Source: Pelobates cultripes (Eukaryota > Chordata > Amphibia > Anura > Pelobatidae). From it: 64,000 bases of DNA. A program made the translations under genes and the position numbers. The DNA lies in assembly GCA_933207985.1 (NCBI GenBank), contig OW240913.1, forward strand, positions 328,035,598 through 328,099,597. The letters are read 5' to 3'. Of the stretch, positions 41,710 through 54,244 are shown piece after piece; position 1 is the stretch's first letter; each line of letters begins with the position of its first letter. The notes beneath the pieces are model-generated. The model did no database searches. It was given only the letters and a program-made list of their open reading frames with translations, and was not told the DNA's origin.

Positions 41710-42715
41710 AATCCTGCACATTTACAGTGAGAGTTTTGATGCTTTTGATCTTTGATGTAGTTCTTCGCCAATCCAAATACCTACCTTTACTTGTGATGGT
41801 CATGTTTGCTCATATGTTCCATGAACAAAAAAATTACTTTTTTTTAATTTCTATCTCTTCCATTACTTACTGGAAATATATGTAATGACTTCTTGATTGT
41901 TCTTCTAAATCTGTTTTCCTAAACCTCCAAACTCTGAAAGCAAGATCTGAAGTTTAGAGCTCAATATATTTGCATTTTGGAAAATTTGGGGAAAAATAAA
42001 TTTATTTTAAGCATAGACACAACCTAATAATCATATTGCTCTACTCAACAGTCATGCCTTTTATTGATATGCATTATTATGAATATGTTTTTCTTTCTCA
42101 TAATCTTAGTATGTTTTTATAGTAATTATGAACCTTCTCCAGCTCTGCCTGTATTTTTTTCATTTCATGTTTGTTATTTTTTTTCATTATATGTTACTGT
42201 GTTTTATATATTTAATTATTATAGTGCAGAACATCTAATAAAATAGCATATACAGTAAAAGTCACAATAAACAAAACAATGGCTTTGCTTATTGCTTAAA
42301 TATCTGAATTAAAATAAGCATTTAATTAAACTCTTATTTTTACATTTAATAAAAAAAACTAAAACATTAGTTATGTCCTCACTGTCATAGTTCTTTTTGA
42401 ACCGCATTAGTTAAATCTAGCATCATTGTGATCCACTTTGCTCCTGATGTTGTGCCCCTATTGCAATAAACATGCCCTTTCAGATAAAACAAAATCTGAC
42501 TTTTGTGTAATGCACTAATCATAATATTCATGAGCGTATCCAATCAACTTTCAGAAGTGAAATAAATTGCACCTTAAATAACTGTTTATCCGGCATCCAA
42601 TATTTACTAAATAGCAAAGTTAGACTTCAACCATCAAACTCAATTTTCTGCAAATTATCCAATAACATATTTGTCACATTTAATTGCAAGTTATCTGGGG
42701 GTATTGCTCTAAAAA
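41710..42715. other. AT-rich intergenic DNA, no gene seen
   Basis: Short hydrophobic open frames only. Nothing recognisable. Confidence 0.55.
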
Positions 42716-42719
42716 CAAA

Positions 42720-43200
42720 CAAAATGCAGTAATTTGAAATGGAGGAAGATCGTTTATGAAGCTTCTAATATCAGGATATATTGGAATATATATTTAGCAA
42801 GCTTGAGTGGACAGACGTAATTGGGCTTTATGTACCACCATTTTATTGGTGCCTGCAGATTTCTTTGTTGTCTGAAAAAACACAGTATGATATTTGAACT
42901 TGCAAGTCCTGCTACGTGTAGCCCAAAGGGCAATGAAAGGTTTAGATTGCATGTATTCAATGCATTATGGCACTCCAGCCTAAAGCCAATGCTTGTTTTT
43001 TAAACTGGCAACCTGCCTATACAAATGGAGGAAGCAGATTGCCTCTTTGCAGAATACTTAGACAAGCCTACTGATTTAACAATAGTCGACAAGCAGCTGG
43101 GAGCTGGACTGTCAGCCTGTCACACACTGACAAATCTGTTGTTCATATTCAGGCAGGATGTTTTAGTTAGCTTGCCATCAATAGTATACATTTAACACGG
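42720..43200. other. Candidate conserved non-coding element(s)
   Basis: Two repeat-free, compositionally balanced blocks (42770-43010 and 43070-43190) stand out from AT-rich flanks. The second has CAGCTG (43094-43099) and closely spaced TGTCA/TGACA sites (43109-43132), which are TALE-homeodomain-type motifs. No protein frame persists. Regulatory function is inferred. Confidence 0.3.
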
Positions 43201-43209
43201 CCAATGAAA

Positions 43210-46200
43210 GAAGAAAAATAAAATAGAAAAGATCTGAAGAGTGTGGGCAAACTATTTTCGCCAATGGGTCAATCTATGCTGATTTTTTTTTACTTTGAAA
43301 TATTATTTTGAAATTAATTAAACTTAATTGATAAGAATGGTTCGCAGGTCTACCAACAATTATTTTAGTTTTTTAGTCTCTTTTTTTTAAATAAAAAAAA
43401 ATAAATACCCAATCTGTTTTAACTGTGGTTAGGTACATTGCTAAACTAGGCCACATTTAGCACAAACTTGATAGAATGTTGAGTATCTTATATACACACA
43501 CTCAACAGGCCTGGTGCTTTCTGGGTGAAATAGGCCTAATCACTTCTAGACGCCCATGTAAACCCAGTTTGTGGTGTTACATGTATATCCTCTATTGCAG
43601 ACAGAACAAAACATCCAGAACCTATGTGGACTGGGGCTGGATCTCTGGGGATACATTTGTTGCAACTTGGGGACATACTAAAAAGGAGTGTACGGGGAGG
43701 GGCCTCACCAATCATTTGGGGGAAGTGTAGGGGTCCTTGGTTTTCCTGGATAGAGCGGCCTGTTGGTGAAGCATCCCAACAGCTGACAGAGTTAAGAGTT
43801 TGCTGCCAATTGAGTTTATCAAGAAAGCTGTGGCTGTTGCCCTTATTCAAATTATATTAGGTCTCGTGTATTTATTGGGCAACGGAGTAATGGGGTTCTG
43901 GGCAGCAGTCACGTCTATTATTTATTACATACCCCAACCTAATCCTACACATACCCCATTATTTTAGTCCAGTATCTAAAGTAACAGAATTAAAAAATTC
44001 TGAAAGAGTGAGCCAAATAAAGCCATTTGATGAAGAGTCCAGAGGCATTAAACATGTCGGCCTGTGTCTTTGTTCCTTCTCCCTCATTTATAAATGTTAC
44101 CTCGCCATGACATTTCATTCAGGAGTTGGAATTACATACCGGCTTCTAAACATCTTTTTAATTTTCTGGAATGGCTCCTCAATAACATTTATTTAATTCA
44201 AAACTATTATGAAAATAGCTGAAAAGACAAATGCACATTCAATTTAGTAGTCAATAGACAGGTGTACCATCATTATAATTACTACATGGAAACACAGGAC
44301 ACAATGTAAAATATATAAGCATACATACATTTCAGTAAGAGTAAATGATTTGCCGCTAAACTTGCTTTATATGTCTACTTACCTCCTGTCCATGTTTCTA
44401 GCACAGTTATTCTCAGGGATCCATGGATGCTACACTATTGTAACACTCAGCTTCCAGTTCTACCTTGCTTCCACCCCTCCGTGAAGTGTTTAGCCTTGAT
44501 TGGGGACACTTCTCCAAGAAGGGCAACTGTCCTCCACGATACTGACATACTAGCTTAATTGACAGCACATTTTTGTTAGAATGAAGTGAGTCTGTTTTGC
44601 TTGTAGGAGGATTCTCCCATGCTTCATTGTCACTTAATCCTTGTATAGACCTCTGTGCTCCTAGCATAGAGATTTAAGTTGAGAACTGATTGAAAGGCGT
44701 AATAGTTACCATATCCATAGTTTATTTAATATTTATTATTGCAGTTGCTAAATATTATGCACTTGATGCCATTTCTGGAACAGTTAATCAGTTTTTTAGT
44801 AATTGTTTAGGAATTTTGGCCCATGCCGTAGACATTCTTCAACAATTTAAGTCTTACGTCCATGAAACGCTTGCTTCAGTTTCTGTTTCAATACTTAATT
44901 GAGAATAAAGTCCTGACTTCAGTGGGGCATTTCAAAACATTGACTCTCTATTTCAATTTTCATTCATTCATACATTCACTTGCTTCCTCAGTGTTCTTTT
45001 AGATTAGCTTTAATTCACAAATGATAAAAATAATCTGACACCATCCAGAAACTGTAACCATGCTTGAAGCTTGGAATAAGGTTCTTCTGTTGTGTATTGT
45101 CAGCACATGGATGATGCGTTGGGTTTCTCTTGGTGAGATTTTGTGAGGGCAATCACTCTCAGGTAGAGTGAATCAGTGTCTTCACCGTTCTCCATTATTA
45201 GACTATGTTACAGTGGGTAGTTGGAGTCTTGAATGCCTAGTAACAATTTTGCCGCCTAGACTGATGACCAGGAAAATTATTTCACAGTCTGATGAGCAAA
45301 AGAAAGAGACCTCACTTAATTTGCTCAGTCTCTCCCATCTGCCCTTCATCTCCTCTTTAAGTCTTTATAAAAACATGTGGCCACCAAAAATAAGAACAAA
45401 AACACAAAAAACAAAAAAAAGAACACAAAGAAACAACAGAACAGAGCAGATAGTAAAAATAATAAAAATAGATAAAAATTCTGTGTGTGGGTATTGCATT
45501 TTAGAACACTTTGGCCTTTTGTGGATTTCAGAAAAATCGTATGTTGTTAATGTCTTCTCTCCACAATGTTCATATGAGCATTGGAAAAAAGACACGTAGC
45601 TTAATACTACAGATATTTACTAACTGATCTAACTGGTTCATTTAATCTTTGCATACATTCTTGGGTTCATCATTGGTTTCACTTTAAAACATGACCTCTG
45701 TTTTCTTTCACAATTCTTGCTTGACATTTATGAAATTCACTTAGGCTGATGCAATAAAAGGGAGAGTATTTAAGAGTGACTCTAAATTACCCTTATGAAT
45801 ATTCTCTTAGTTTATCTTATTAATGTTTTTTTTTTTCTAGCCCGGTCAGTTTTATACAACCTTTGAGTCACTACTTTGTTATGTTAAACAAAAAGGATAA
45901 TGGCAGCAGATACACTGCTTTTAAATTGCTCCCTTCTTACTGTGAAAATTCAATGAGTTTTGATTGACAGAAAGATTACCTAATAAACCTTCACCACAAA
46001 CTAATTAATCACTTGGAATACAACACTAAATTGGCAAGCATGAAAAAGCAAATGAGATGGGTGTTGAACGCCATTTTTAAATGACCTTAGATGAAAGCCA
46101 AGTCCAGCATATTGAATCCATCAATAATGTTATGTCGCTAGTAAAGTTTTGCTTTTATTAATCCCATATGTTTGTAACAAGCATGTACATAGAAAACTAT

Positions 46201-46255
46201 TTTAGTTCAGGGTGGGGTACAAAAATCCATTTCAAGATAAAAGTGAAAAGTGACT
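43210..46255. other. Intergenic DNA, no gene recognised
   Basis: Several 60-140-codon frames occur (45168-45599 plus, 44667-44413 minus, 44690-44902 plus). None shows a known domain, an ATG in good context together with flanking splice sites, or codon structure that could be defended. A-rich runs near 45395-45480 account for the lysine-rich one. Confidence 0.45.
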
Positions 46256-46257
46256 TA

Positions 46258-46338
46258 TTAACCCCTTAAGGACACATGACATGTGTGACATGTCATGATT
46301 CCCTTTTATTCCAGAAGTTTGGTCCTTAATGGGGTTAA
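46258..46338. mobile_element. 73-bp TTAACCCCTTAAGGAC MITE
   Basis: TTAA (46258-46261, 46335-46338) flanks CCCCTTAAGGAC ... GGTCCTTAATGGGG, with an internal palindrome ACATGACATGTGTGACATGT. It is the smallest complete member of the TTAACCCC family in the window. Confidence 0.85.
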
Positions 46339-46344
46339 AGACTT

Positions 46345-47185
46345 GCCTATTATTTATATTGCTATATACAATCAAATGTGAATTCTAGAAAACTGAAAAT
46401 ATTAGGTTGAAATTGACAAGATAGAAAGCTACTTCATTTGGGAAATGTTTCTGTCTTGGTAAATGTGGCCTAAAATTTGCAACCTCCTTGTCGATTCTTT
46501 ATAATTGACTTGGGAGTCATGTGCCTTCCATGTACTTTTTTAGTGTGAAACAGTGCAGATAATTTGTACAAAATAGCTGTTTAAAACTACTCTGACTTGT
46601 TTCAAACCTGAGAAGTGAGGACCAGACCAACATGGTGACAGCTAGGTCACACCTTATGGCCTAATGGGACAGATTTTTACCCAAGTCCTGCAGGGGATCA
46701 GCAGAGCTCGCATGTATGGCACTATAGTAACTTTTCTGAACCTTCTTCCCCACATATTCTGCACCTCTACAAGTGTGGTGGAGAGTACATAAAGACTTCC
46801 CAAATCCTTCATGTGAGTCTCGGAAGGCTGAAAGGACATGGCATTGGTACTATCAAATGGGCCAAATATTGCATTAAAAATATGATCAAATCATGCGCAC
46901 ATAAAAAAACCCTTTTTCTTGCCGCAAGTAACAAAAACAACGTAGAGGAAGGAAAATGAAACCTCAATTGCACTAATTTGGACTGTTGAGAATGCTCATG
47001 AAAATATATACCTATACCTATAATCTTCATTTCCGACCCTTTTGTCATTTTCCGCGAAATATAAATGATGATAATTGCAGTTCAGACACAATACCTACTT
47101 TGCTCTATAAACAATTGTAAAAAAACAGCTTTCCTGAAATTTAGAATCAACGCAAATGGATAAAAGAGATTTGATTTCTATCTGA
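46345..47185. other. Intergenic DNA, no gene seen
   Basis: No coding, RNA or element signal was recognised. Confidence 0.5.
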
Positions 47186-47189
47186 AGGC

Positions 47190-47440
47190 TGACCCACGTC
47201 TTTCTCTTTTGTTTAGCCTCCACTTCTAATGTCCCCAAAGGTGCCCTTCAAACAGGGAGGTGCCGCCAGTTCTGTGACTGCGGTGAGCTAGTATAGGTTA
47301 AGGTGAGTTATTCTGCCAAAGCAGCAGCCTGCTCACATCTGCTAAACAGCATGAAATACCTGCCTGAATCCTGAGCCAGCAAAATGATTAATGAATGGAT
47401 GTCAGAGTAATAATTCTACCCAGCACAATATAGTTCATAG
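47190..47440. other. Candidate conserved non-coding element
   Basis: This is a GC-balanced, repeat-free block with dense transcription-factor-like motifs: E-boxes (CACATCTG near 47333), TGATTAATGA (47385-47394) and GATGTCAG (47399-47406). No frame continues across it. Of the unique blocks here this looks most like a vertebrate developmental enhancer, by texture alone. Confidence 0.35.
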
Positions 47441-47444
47441 CTCG

Positions 47445-48195
47445 GCTTGTTTTTTTTTTTGTTTTTTTTTCATGTGGAGGAAAGAAGGCAAATTTTTGCA
47501 ATAAAAATAGCAGCATGCTAAAAAAGTAAGTCTTATGTACCAAAGACTTTCTCTTTTTTTAACCTCAGATTCTACAGTGTAGCCAGCTGTGTAAGTCATA
47601 CCTTCAGCATTATAAATAGCAGCACAGATGTTGACACAAAAGAAAAATAGTCCCCCTTTAATTACCATACAAACAGCTTTCGGGGAGTGAATCACTTAAA
47701 GGGACCTCCCAAGGAAGTTCACTCGGGCAATGCCACATATTACACTTAATGAACAATATTTCCCAGTGCCTATTTAGTGCTCGTTAGAATGTAAAGGAAT
47801 TTCATTTTCAACTAACAGACAATGAATAACCCGCTGAAATGAATACATCAAATAAGACAAGTGTGGAAGGTGGGACCCTATGAATTTGCACCTGTCAGTA
47901 AGAGCCAAATGTTTCTTGCTATGCTGGTACATATAGTCTGCACTAATTTAAACACACGCACATTATATGGTATTGCTGTGATCATTAGATACATCATACA
48001 GTGTCTAAACTTCAAACTGGCTTTACAGCCCATGAGAATTTCTTTTTAACATTTGACATAGCTTAAACAGGAATTTCGTTTCAAGATATGATCACATATT
48101 GCATAAGTCTGCCAGAATCATCAGTATATCCCATTTTTGGCAGGTCCTATCCTGTCCTTATCTAATGCTTGTGCTACTTCTATGGGATATTCATC
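47445..48195. other. Intergenic DNA, no gene seen
   Basis: A T10/T8 run occurs at 47450-47470. The stretch 47690-47870 is balanced in composition and may belong with the preceding candidate element. Nothing else was recognised. Confidence 0.4.
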
Positions 48196-48204
48196 CTATG
48201 TAAA

Positions 48205-48690
48205 CGGACCACTAGAAGCACCCAGGCCACTTTATGTCAATGAATCTCAATGAATGTCAACTCATTGAATCTCAATGAAGTGGTGTGGGTGCTATGGCCC
48301 TGCCGGTTTTATCGCATTGTGTAAATCATTGCCGTTTTAGAGAAATGGCAATGTTTACATTGTGATGTTAAACACAGTTGTAATGGCTGTCTCCCTGACA
48401 GCTACTAGGGGGTGCTTCCAGACCCACCACTGAGTCAGACTCGGTTCTGCATGAGAATGTTCAAAGTCTCTGATGCTTCTCATAGATAAGTATTAAATTC
48501 ATGCTTCTATATGAAAAGAATTTGATTGGTAGAGTGCGTGCAACTTTTTGTATCAAATGCTTTTCTGTGAGAAGTATTGGACTGGACAAAATGTCATCAA
48601 GCCTGATGACATCAGAGGAGATGATCAGGCTGCTTAGACGAGGCTGTCCCGGTGCTGGATTCGAGGTGAGTAAAGCATTATTTTAATGGA
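48205..48690. mobile_element. TTAA-type MITE, eroded
   Basis: GGACCACTAGAAGCACCCAGG with a degenerate hairpin (CCACTTTATGTCAATG ... GAAGTGGTGTGGGTGC) and body blocks GAAATGGCAATGTTTACATT and GCTGTCTCCCTGACAGC belong to the TTAA MITE family. A small tandem duplication (CAATGAATCTCAATGAA) lies inside the hairpin. The right end is lost. Confidence 0.6.
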
Positions 48691-48699
48691 TTTTGTTTT

Positions 48700-49435
48700 C
48701 ATTAAACTGGAGGGCCCTGTAATCTAAAAATTCCTGCCCTGCTATTTAAGCAATATTTTTATTTTATTTTTTACTAAAGTGACTGTAAGTGCAACTTGGG
48801 ACTTAAATGACGCACTTCTGAGAAGAATGGAGTTTTTCTCAATTATCCCATGTCATTTATAAACCAAATAGGCTGCACTTACCTTAAAAGGGAAACTGTC
48901 ACTTATCTAGAATTTAAAACATTGAAATAAACGTAGAAAATCACCTATAACTTGTGTTAACCTCTTTTCATGAACTGCTCTCATGTAGACATTTATTATG
49001 GTTCTGCTGTGGCCAATAGATAAAACATACAAAATACAGTGCATTCAACTGGAGACTGGTTTTAAAGAATGCACGATTATTTTTAAAAACCAAGCATTAT
49101 TGCTTAATAGTTTAAGAATGGTCAAGATTCATTAATACCATGCATTTATTTGATTTTTATACTTGCTTAATTTAATTTTAATTTTCTTCTCTCTCCTTTG
49201 TCCAGTTTTATTATATTTTATCTATTCCTCAAAGTGAAATAAAAAGAATTATACCTAATTACCAAAATCATAATAAAATACAAAACACTGTACTCTTTCA
49301 TTCGAGAACATAAATAATAGATTATTTCACGTGATTATACTCTTAATTTTATAAACAACAAACATAATGTGTGCAAATAATTCAAATGTATTTTGTTCCT
49401 TTTTAGATTAATGTGCACAGATTCAGGAACATACT
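48700..49435. other. AT-rich intergenic DNA, no gene seen
   Basis: Nothing recognisable apart from A/T-rich sequence. Confidence 0.5.
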
Positions 49436-49439
49436 GTGT

Positions 49440-49710
49440 TCATGCTTGGGTACATATGTTATATAAAGCCCCGAGGCTTAAGTTCTTTTTGCAAGTGTTC
49501 CACCAAGAGAAGACTGGTTTCTAATGGTATTATGTATTGGTATAGCTGTGTTTCATGATCTAGTAAATTATTCTTCTCAAACAAATAGCACACAGTCACC
49601 AGCTTGCCTGTTTGCTTAGAGTGCAGCTGGCCCGCAAATATGTGGTGAATGTGTTTATAATTAAAGTTCATTTATTTATTATGACAGTCAGTTTACAAGT
49701 AACATTTTAG
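49440..49710. other. Candidate conserved non-coding element
   Basis: A balanced, repeat-free block with TATAATTAAAGTTCATTTAT and TTATGACAGTCAGTTTAC near its right side. The minus strand is open for 70 codons (49671-49459) without a recognisable domain. Regulatory nature is inferred. Confidence 0.25.
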
Positions 49711-50000
49711 ATATTATTGCACTGTTACAGAGTTATTCACTAAAATGAATTTCGAATAAAAATTGCCAAACTGTAAAAATTCTCTAAGTCGGCCGTGGTT
49801 TCAGTTAATCTACTCTGGCCTTAAATATTAAATTCACTTTGAATTCTCACTTTCGTAAATAGTTTTGTTAGTGTTAGATTACAGCTTATCTTGCTGTACC
49901 TTTTGATACGGGTATGCTGGCGCAGTTAATGTCCATACATACCCACAATACCTACCACACTACAGGTGGTCCTCACTTTGGAATCTACCTATTTTGCGAT

Positions 50001-50088
50001 GGCTCACACTTACGACCAGCTCTCTAGAGTGGGGATTCAAGAAAATCCCCACGTTAGAGAGCTGGTCTATGTTCGGTAAGTGAGCATC
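50001..50088. repeat. Long imperfect hairpin (small MITE core)
   Basis: GACCAGCTCTCTA-TGGGGATT (50014-50037) pairs with AATCCCCA-TAGAGAGCTGGTC (50044-50067) around a 6-base loop, with a 3-base internal mismatch. Pairing resumes outside with CTCACACTTAC and GTAAGTGAG. The preceding GGTGGTCCTCACTTTGGAAT resembles a widespread vertebrate repeat end. Confidence 0.7.
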
Positions 50089-50094
50089 TGTATA

Positions 50095-50685
50095 AGGATG
50101 TAGAGAGAGTTCACATGAACAAAAAAAGTAGCCCACTGCACAGATTGTGTCTGCATGTTATATACAATAGCCATTCAGAGCTTGTCTGAATGGTATCCAA
50201 TGTATGTGGATAAAAGGTCCGCTTTAAAGAGAAACTATGGCTTCAGACTTATAGCAGATTAAAACTGCCTTTTGAACTTTTGTTATATTAGAATTTACTG
50301 CTAAAGTCACAGTGCTGGCACAGTCTGGCATTCAATGCAAATTCTAAATATGTCACAATTCTCTACTTACCTATGGCCATTTGTGTGCATGCAGCATCCA
50401 TGGGATAAAGAAGCTAGCATTGTTTGTAACTTTCAGATTAGGATAGAGAGCCAAATGGTTTATTAGAATAACATAACCAAAACACATTTCCTACTATGAA
50501 TGGTTATTACACTAGGCTTTTATCTTTTCATTTTAAACATGAATTTACAGCTATTCAATACAAAACATCAGAAGGTGGGAGGCAGGCCAAGCCAGTAAGC
50601 TGAGCAGTCGCATGAAAGCTGGGCTCTAATTTTACTTGCTAATTTCCTATAGATACTCACCAAACACAAGACAAAAAACAAACTG
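50095..50685. other. Intergenic DNA with one TTAA MITE-like end
   Basis: TTTAAAGAGAAACTATGGCTT (50223-50243) resembles a MITE left end, but no hairpin or right end follows. There is no gene. Confidence 0.4.
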
Positions 50686-50689
50686 GGGT

Positions 50690-51570
50690 GCACTACCTAA
50701 ATCAGGGGTGATCTGGTAACAAGCCTGATACCTTACCTGAGAGTTTTGGAGATCGGGAGCCCAAGGTGGCAAGACGCGGAGTACGAGTGGTGAAGCCGGG
50801 GATAGGTGGCCAATCTCCCCGTCCCTACATAGGAGGTGCAGACCCACCGACACTCTGCTCCCCCTCCACCCCCGGACTCTGGTGGGGGTTATCTCGGTCC
50901 AATCATGCAAGGCAACCCATCTGCAAAGGCCCCAAAGATGGCGCTCTGCGAGCAGTGGGAAGAAGCGAAGTCCTGCAAAATGACCGCCGCTGCCACGTGT
51001 GCTCGAACTGTTTTGAAACCTGACATCATGGCCAAGCTGGACGACCTATTCAATAAGTTTTGGAAGAAAAAAGCATCTAGGGAGCAGCAAGCTAAGGTAC
51101 ACAAACCTGTTAAACGCATACCCACAGTGTTGCCGGCACACTCCCAACATGAGTGCATACTCCCTCAAGTAAACAGAGCCCAAAAATGGCTCTGAAGATG
51201 ATGAGGCTCCCCGTGGGCCTGCAAACCCATGCGACTGACCCTGCTGATGATGGCGCCCCACCGCAACAGACACCCTGCAAAATCCAGCCTACAAACAAAG
51301 CATGCAAAGGGGACACTTCAGCATCTGCATTCCACTCCACGCTGGGACCTGGCATTGCCTAAGGAGCCTGGGCGGCCCTCATTGAGCCTCCTCTACCTTC
51401 ATCGTCCTGGGCACATCCCTGGAACTAGCACGGGACTCTGTAATCCTCCAATGGGGCATCGGCTGATCACGGTGAAGAGCTGAGGAACTTACCATTTCTG
51501 GCTGAAAAGAGTCCTCATAAAACCCACAAACACTGCAAGTTGTGGGGGCGGAAAAGTTTATTTAGATATG
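50690..51570 (+). mobile_element. L1-like 5' leader fragment without ORF2
   Basis: GCCCAAGGTGGCAAGACGCG, then GGTGAAGCCGGGGATAGGTG and CCACCCCCGGACTCTGGTGG parallel, block for block, the leader of the L1-like copy at 24664 (CAAGATGGC, GAAGCCCGGGAGAGGCGG, CCTCTGGACCGGCGGGGG). A short frame (50836-51195) contains LDDLFNKFWKKKASREQQAK, possibly ORF1-derived. No RT, no clear poly(A) tail and no target duplication were found. Confidence 0.5.
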
Positions 51571-51574
51571 TAAT

Positions 51575-52235
51575 GGGGGCGGGGGCGGAGGAACCTCATG
51601 GGACTTCTCTGGTGAAGTCACTCTGTGCAATTGCAAAGTTACCTAAGCTTGTTTCATTATCCTAAGTCTATCCTGACAATCTTCTTTGTTGCCTTGTTTA
51701 GCCTGATCTCATGTGTTTCTAACATGCAATCTCCATAGCAATCCAGATATGAATACTCTTGTTTTCTTCTTACTATCCCTAAAATGTGCATAATTGGTAA
51801 TATCTTGTTTAATAATAACATTTGTACAAACCGACGTAAAATATTCATGAATACAGAGCCTGCTAGTTCATGTTTTAGCTTGTTAACCATACTCCGTTCA
51901 TGAATATCTGGGCTGATAACGCGTGTTCCTATTATAAAGAAGTGGCCTCCTCATCTAGGAGTATCCTCTGTTATAAGTTGTTATTTATGCCATTTGTCTA
52001 TCTGATTTAATTCCTTACTTACGGTACAATGTGCAACGTATGCCACAATAAAAGACAGATTGACAAAACATCAGAAAGTTATGAACAAAATTTGCAAAAA
52101 CCTTTAAAAAAAACAGCAACCTCAAATAAGCTAAAACAAACCCCCAACATGTGTCTCCTCCAACTATAGAATAGTTCAAGAATTATTATTCATAAATAAG
52201 TCAGTCCGTTAGTCCAACACGCAACAAGGGGCAAG
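51575..52235. other. AT-rich intergenic DNA, no gene seen
   Basis: No recognisable gene or element boundary. Confidence 0.5.
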
Positions 52236-53553
52236 AGATTTTATATATATATAAAATACATAATGTATACTCATATATAAAATATATAATGTATACTCAT
52301 ATATAAAATGTATAATATATACTCATATATAAAATGTATAATGTATACTCATATATAAAATGTATAATATATACTCATATATAAAATGTATAATGTATAC
52401 TCATATATAAAATGTATAATATATACTCATATATAAAATATATAATGTATACTCATATAAAAAAAATATATAATGTATACTCATATATATACAATGTATA
52501 ATATATACTCATATATAAAATATATAATGTATACTCATATATAAAATGTATAATATATACTCATATATAAAATATATAATGTATACTCATATATAAAATA
52601 TATAATGTATACTCATATATAAAATGTATAATATATACTCATATATAAAATATATAATGTATACTCATATATAAAATGTATAATATATACTCATATATAA
52701 AATATATAATATATACTCATATATAAAATATATAATGTATACTCATATATAAAATATATAATGTATACTCATATATAAAATATATAATGTATACTCATAT
52801 ATAAAATGTATAATATATACTCATATATAAAATATATAATGTATACTCATATATAAAATATATAATGTATACTCATATATAAAATGTATAATATATACTC
52901 ATATATAAAATATATAATGTATACTCATATATAAAATATATAATGTATACTCATATATAAAATGTATAATATATACTCATATATAAAATATATAATATAT
53001 ACTCATATATAAAATATATAATGTATACTCATATATAAAATATATAATGTATACTCATATATAAAATGTATAATATATACTCATATATAAAATATATAAT
53101 GTATACTCATATATAAAATATATAATGTATACTCATATATAAAATGTATAATATATACTCATATATAAAATATATAATGTATACTCATATATAAAATGTA
53201 TAATATATACTCATATATAAAATATATAATATATACTCATATATAAAATATATAATGTATACTCATATATAAAATATATAATGTATACTCATATATATAC
53301 AATGTATAATATATACTCATATATAAAATATATAATATATACTCATATATAAAATATATAATATATACTCATATATAAAATATATAATGTATACTCATAT
53401 ATAAAATATATAATGTATACTCATATATATACAATGTATAATATATACTCATATATAAAATGTGTAATATATACTCATATATAAAATATATAATATATAC
53501 TCATATATAAAATGTGTAATATATACTCATATATAAAATGTATACTCATACTG
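52236..53553. repeat. 26-bp tandem array (about 50 copies) with higher-order structure
   Basis: The monomer is TATACTCATATATAAAAT plus [A/G]TATAAT[A/G]. Two variable positions define types AG, GA, AA and GG, and a TATACAATG variant occurs three times. The left part alternates GA and GG/AG. The middle repeats the block GA-AG-AG-GA-AG-(AG)-GA-AA-AG-AG (nine to ten monomers). Composition is almost purely A/T except for one C pair per unit. It is non-coding. Expansion is by unequal exchange or replication slippage. Confidence 0.97.
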
Positions 53554-53689
53554 TCTTTATTCTTTAAGGTTTCTTTTGTTATATTCTTGAAAACCTAACT
53601 GACCTTAAAAGAATTATTAGTAATGGCATCCATTCTTCAGTTCATGTTTTCCTCAACTATGAGATATTAATATCAAATAAATCTGGAAG

Positions 53690-53965
53690 ATATGAAACAG
53701 AGCTAACAATAACTGTCAGTTCTAGAGACGTGTTTGGAAGAAAAATATCCCAATGTGAGGGGTACGGGCGGTCATTGTGCCGCATGAATCAACACGTGGT
53801 TGACTGAAATAAGTTTAGGAGTTAATATGGATGCAGGTGATTTTGTTAAACTGACCAAATAATGCAATCATGATATAAATGGCTCTCCATTTCAGCCAAC
53901 GTCAGGAGAGAAACTGACAAAACCTGCGGCTATTTATAATCCCCGATGATAAATTCTGGCCAAGA
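53690..53965. other. Candidate conserved non-coding element
   Basis: A balanced, repeat-free block right beside the satellite-like array. It includes CATGAATCAACACGTGGTTG (CACGTG E-box, 53793-53798) and CCAAATAATGCAATCATGAT. There is no persistent frame. Confidence 0.3.
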
Positions 53966-54244
53966 ATTGGCAATAATAGAAGACTAGGAAAACAAATATT
54001 TGATGGGGTAGAAAGCCCAGTTTGACAAGAGAACACAGCATATAACATATGTTTATCTTTGAATGATAGTGAAACACTTTTTTCGAAAATCCATTACAGG
54101 TAACGTGACCTACTTTGGAATTTCTTTTCTCACTCTCAATATAACCAGGTAGAGTACAATGGATCTGAATGGTTGTCCCACGTTGGGTGAGGTTCTGCAA
54201 TTGTTTATTGGCTACAAATGTGCAGCTGCTCGTTTATTGGGTAT

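Noticed and set aside
44690..44902. Small plus-strand frame with an N-terminal hydrophobic segment
   Set aside because: It starts at TTG, has no splice or promoter support and matches no known family; hydrophobic frames are common in T-rich DNA.
45168..45599. 143-codon plus-strand frame
   Set aside because: Its lysine-rich middle comes from an A-rich run and no domain is visible.
52236..53553. CRISPR array or AT-rich replication origin
   Set aside because: There are no spacers, the units are contiguous, and the context is vertebrate. Origin function cannot be inferred from AT content.
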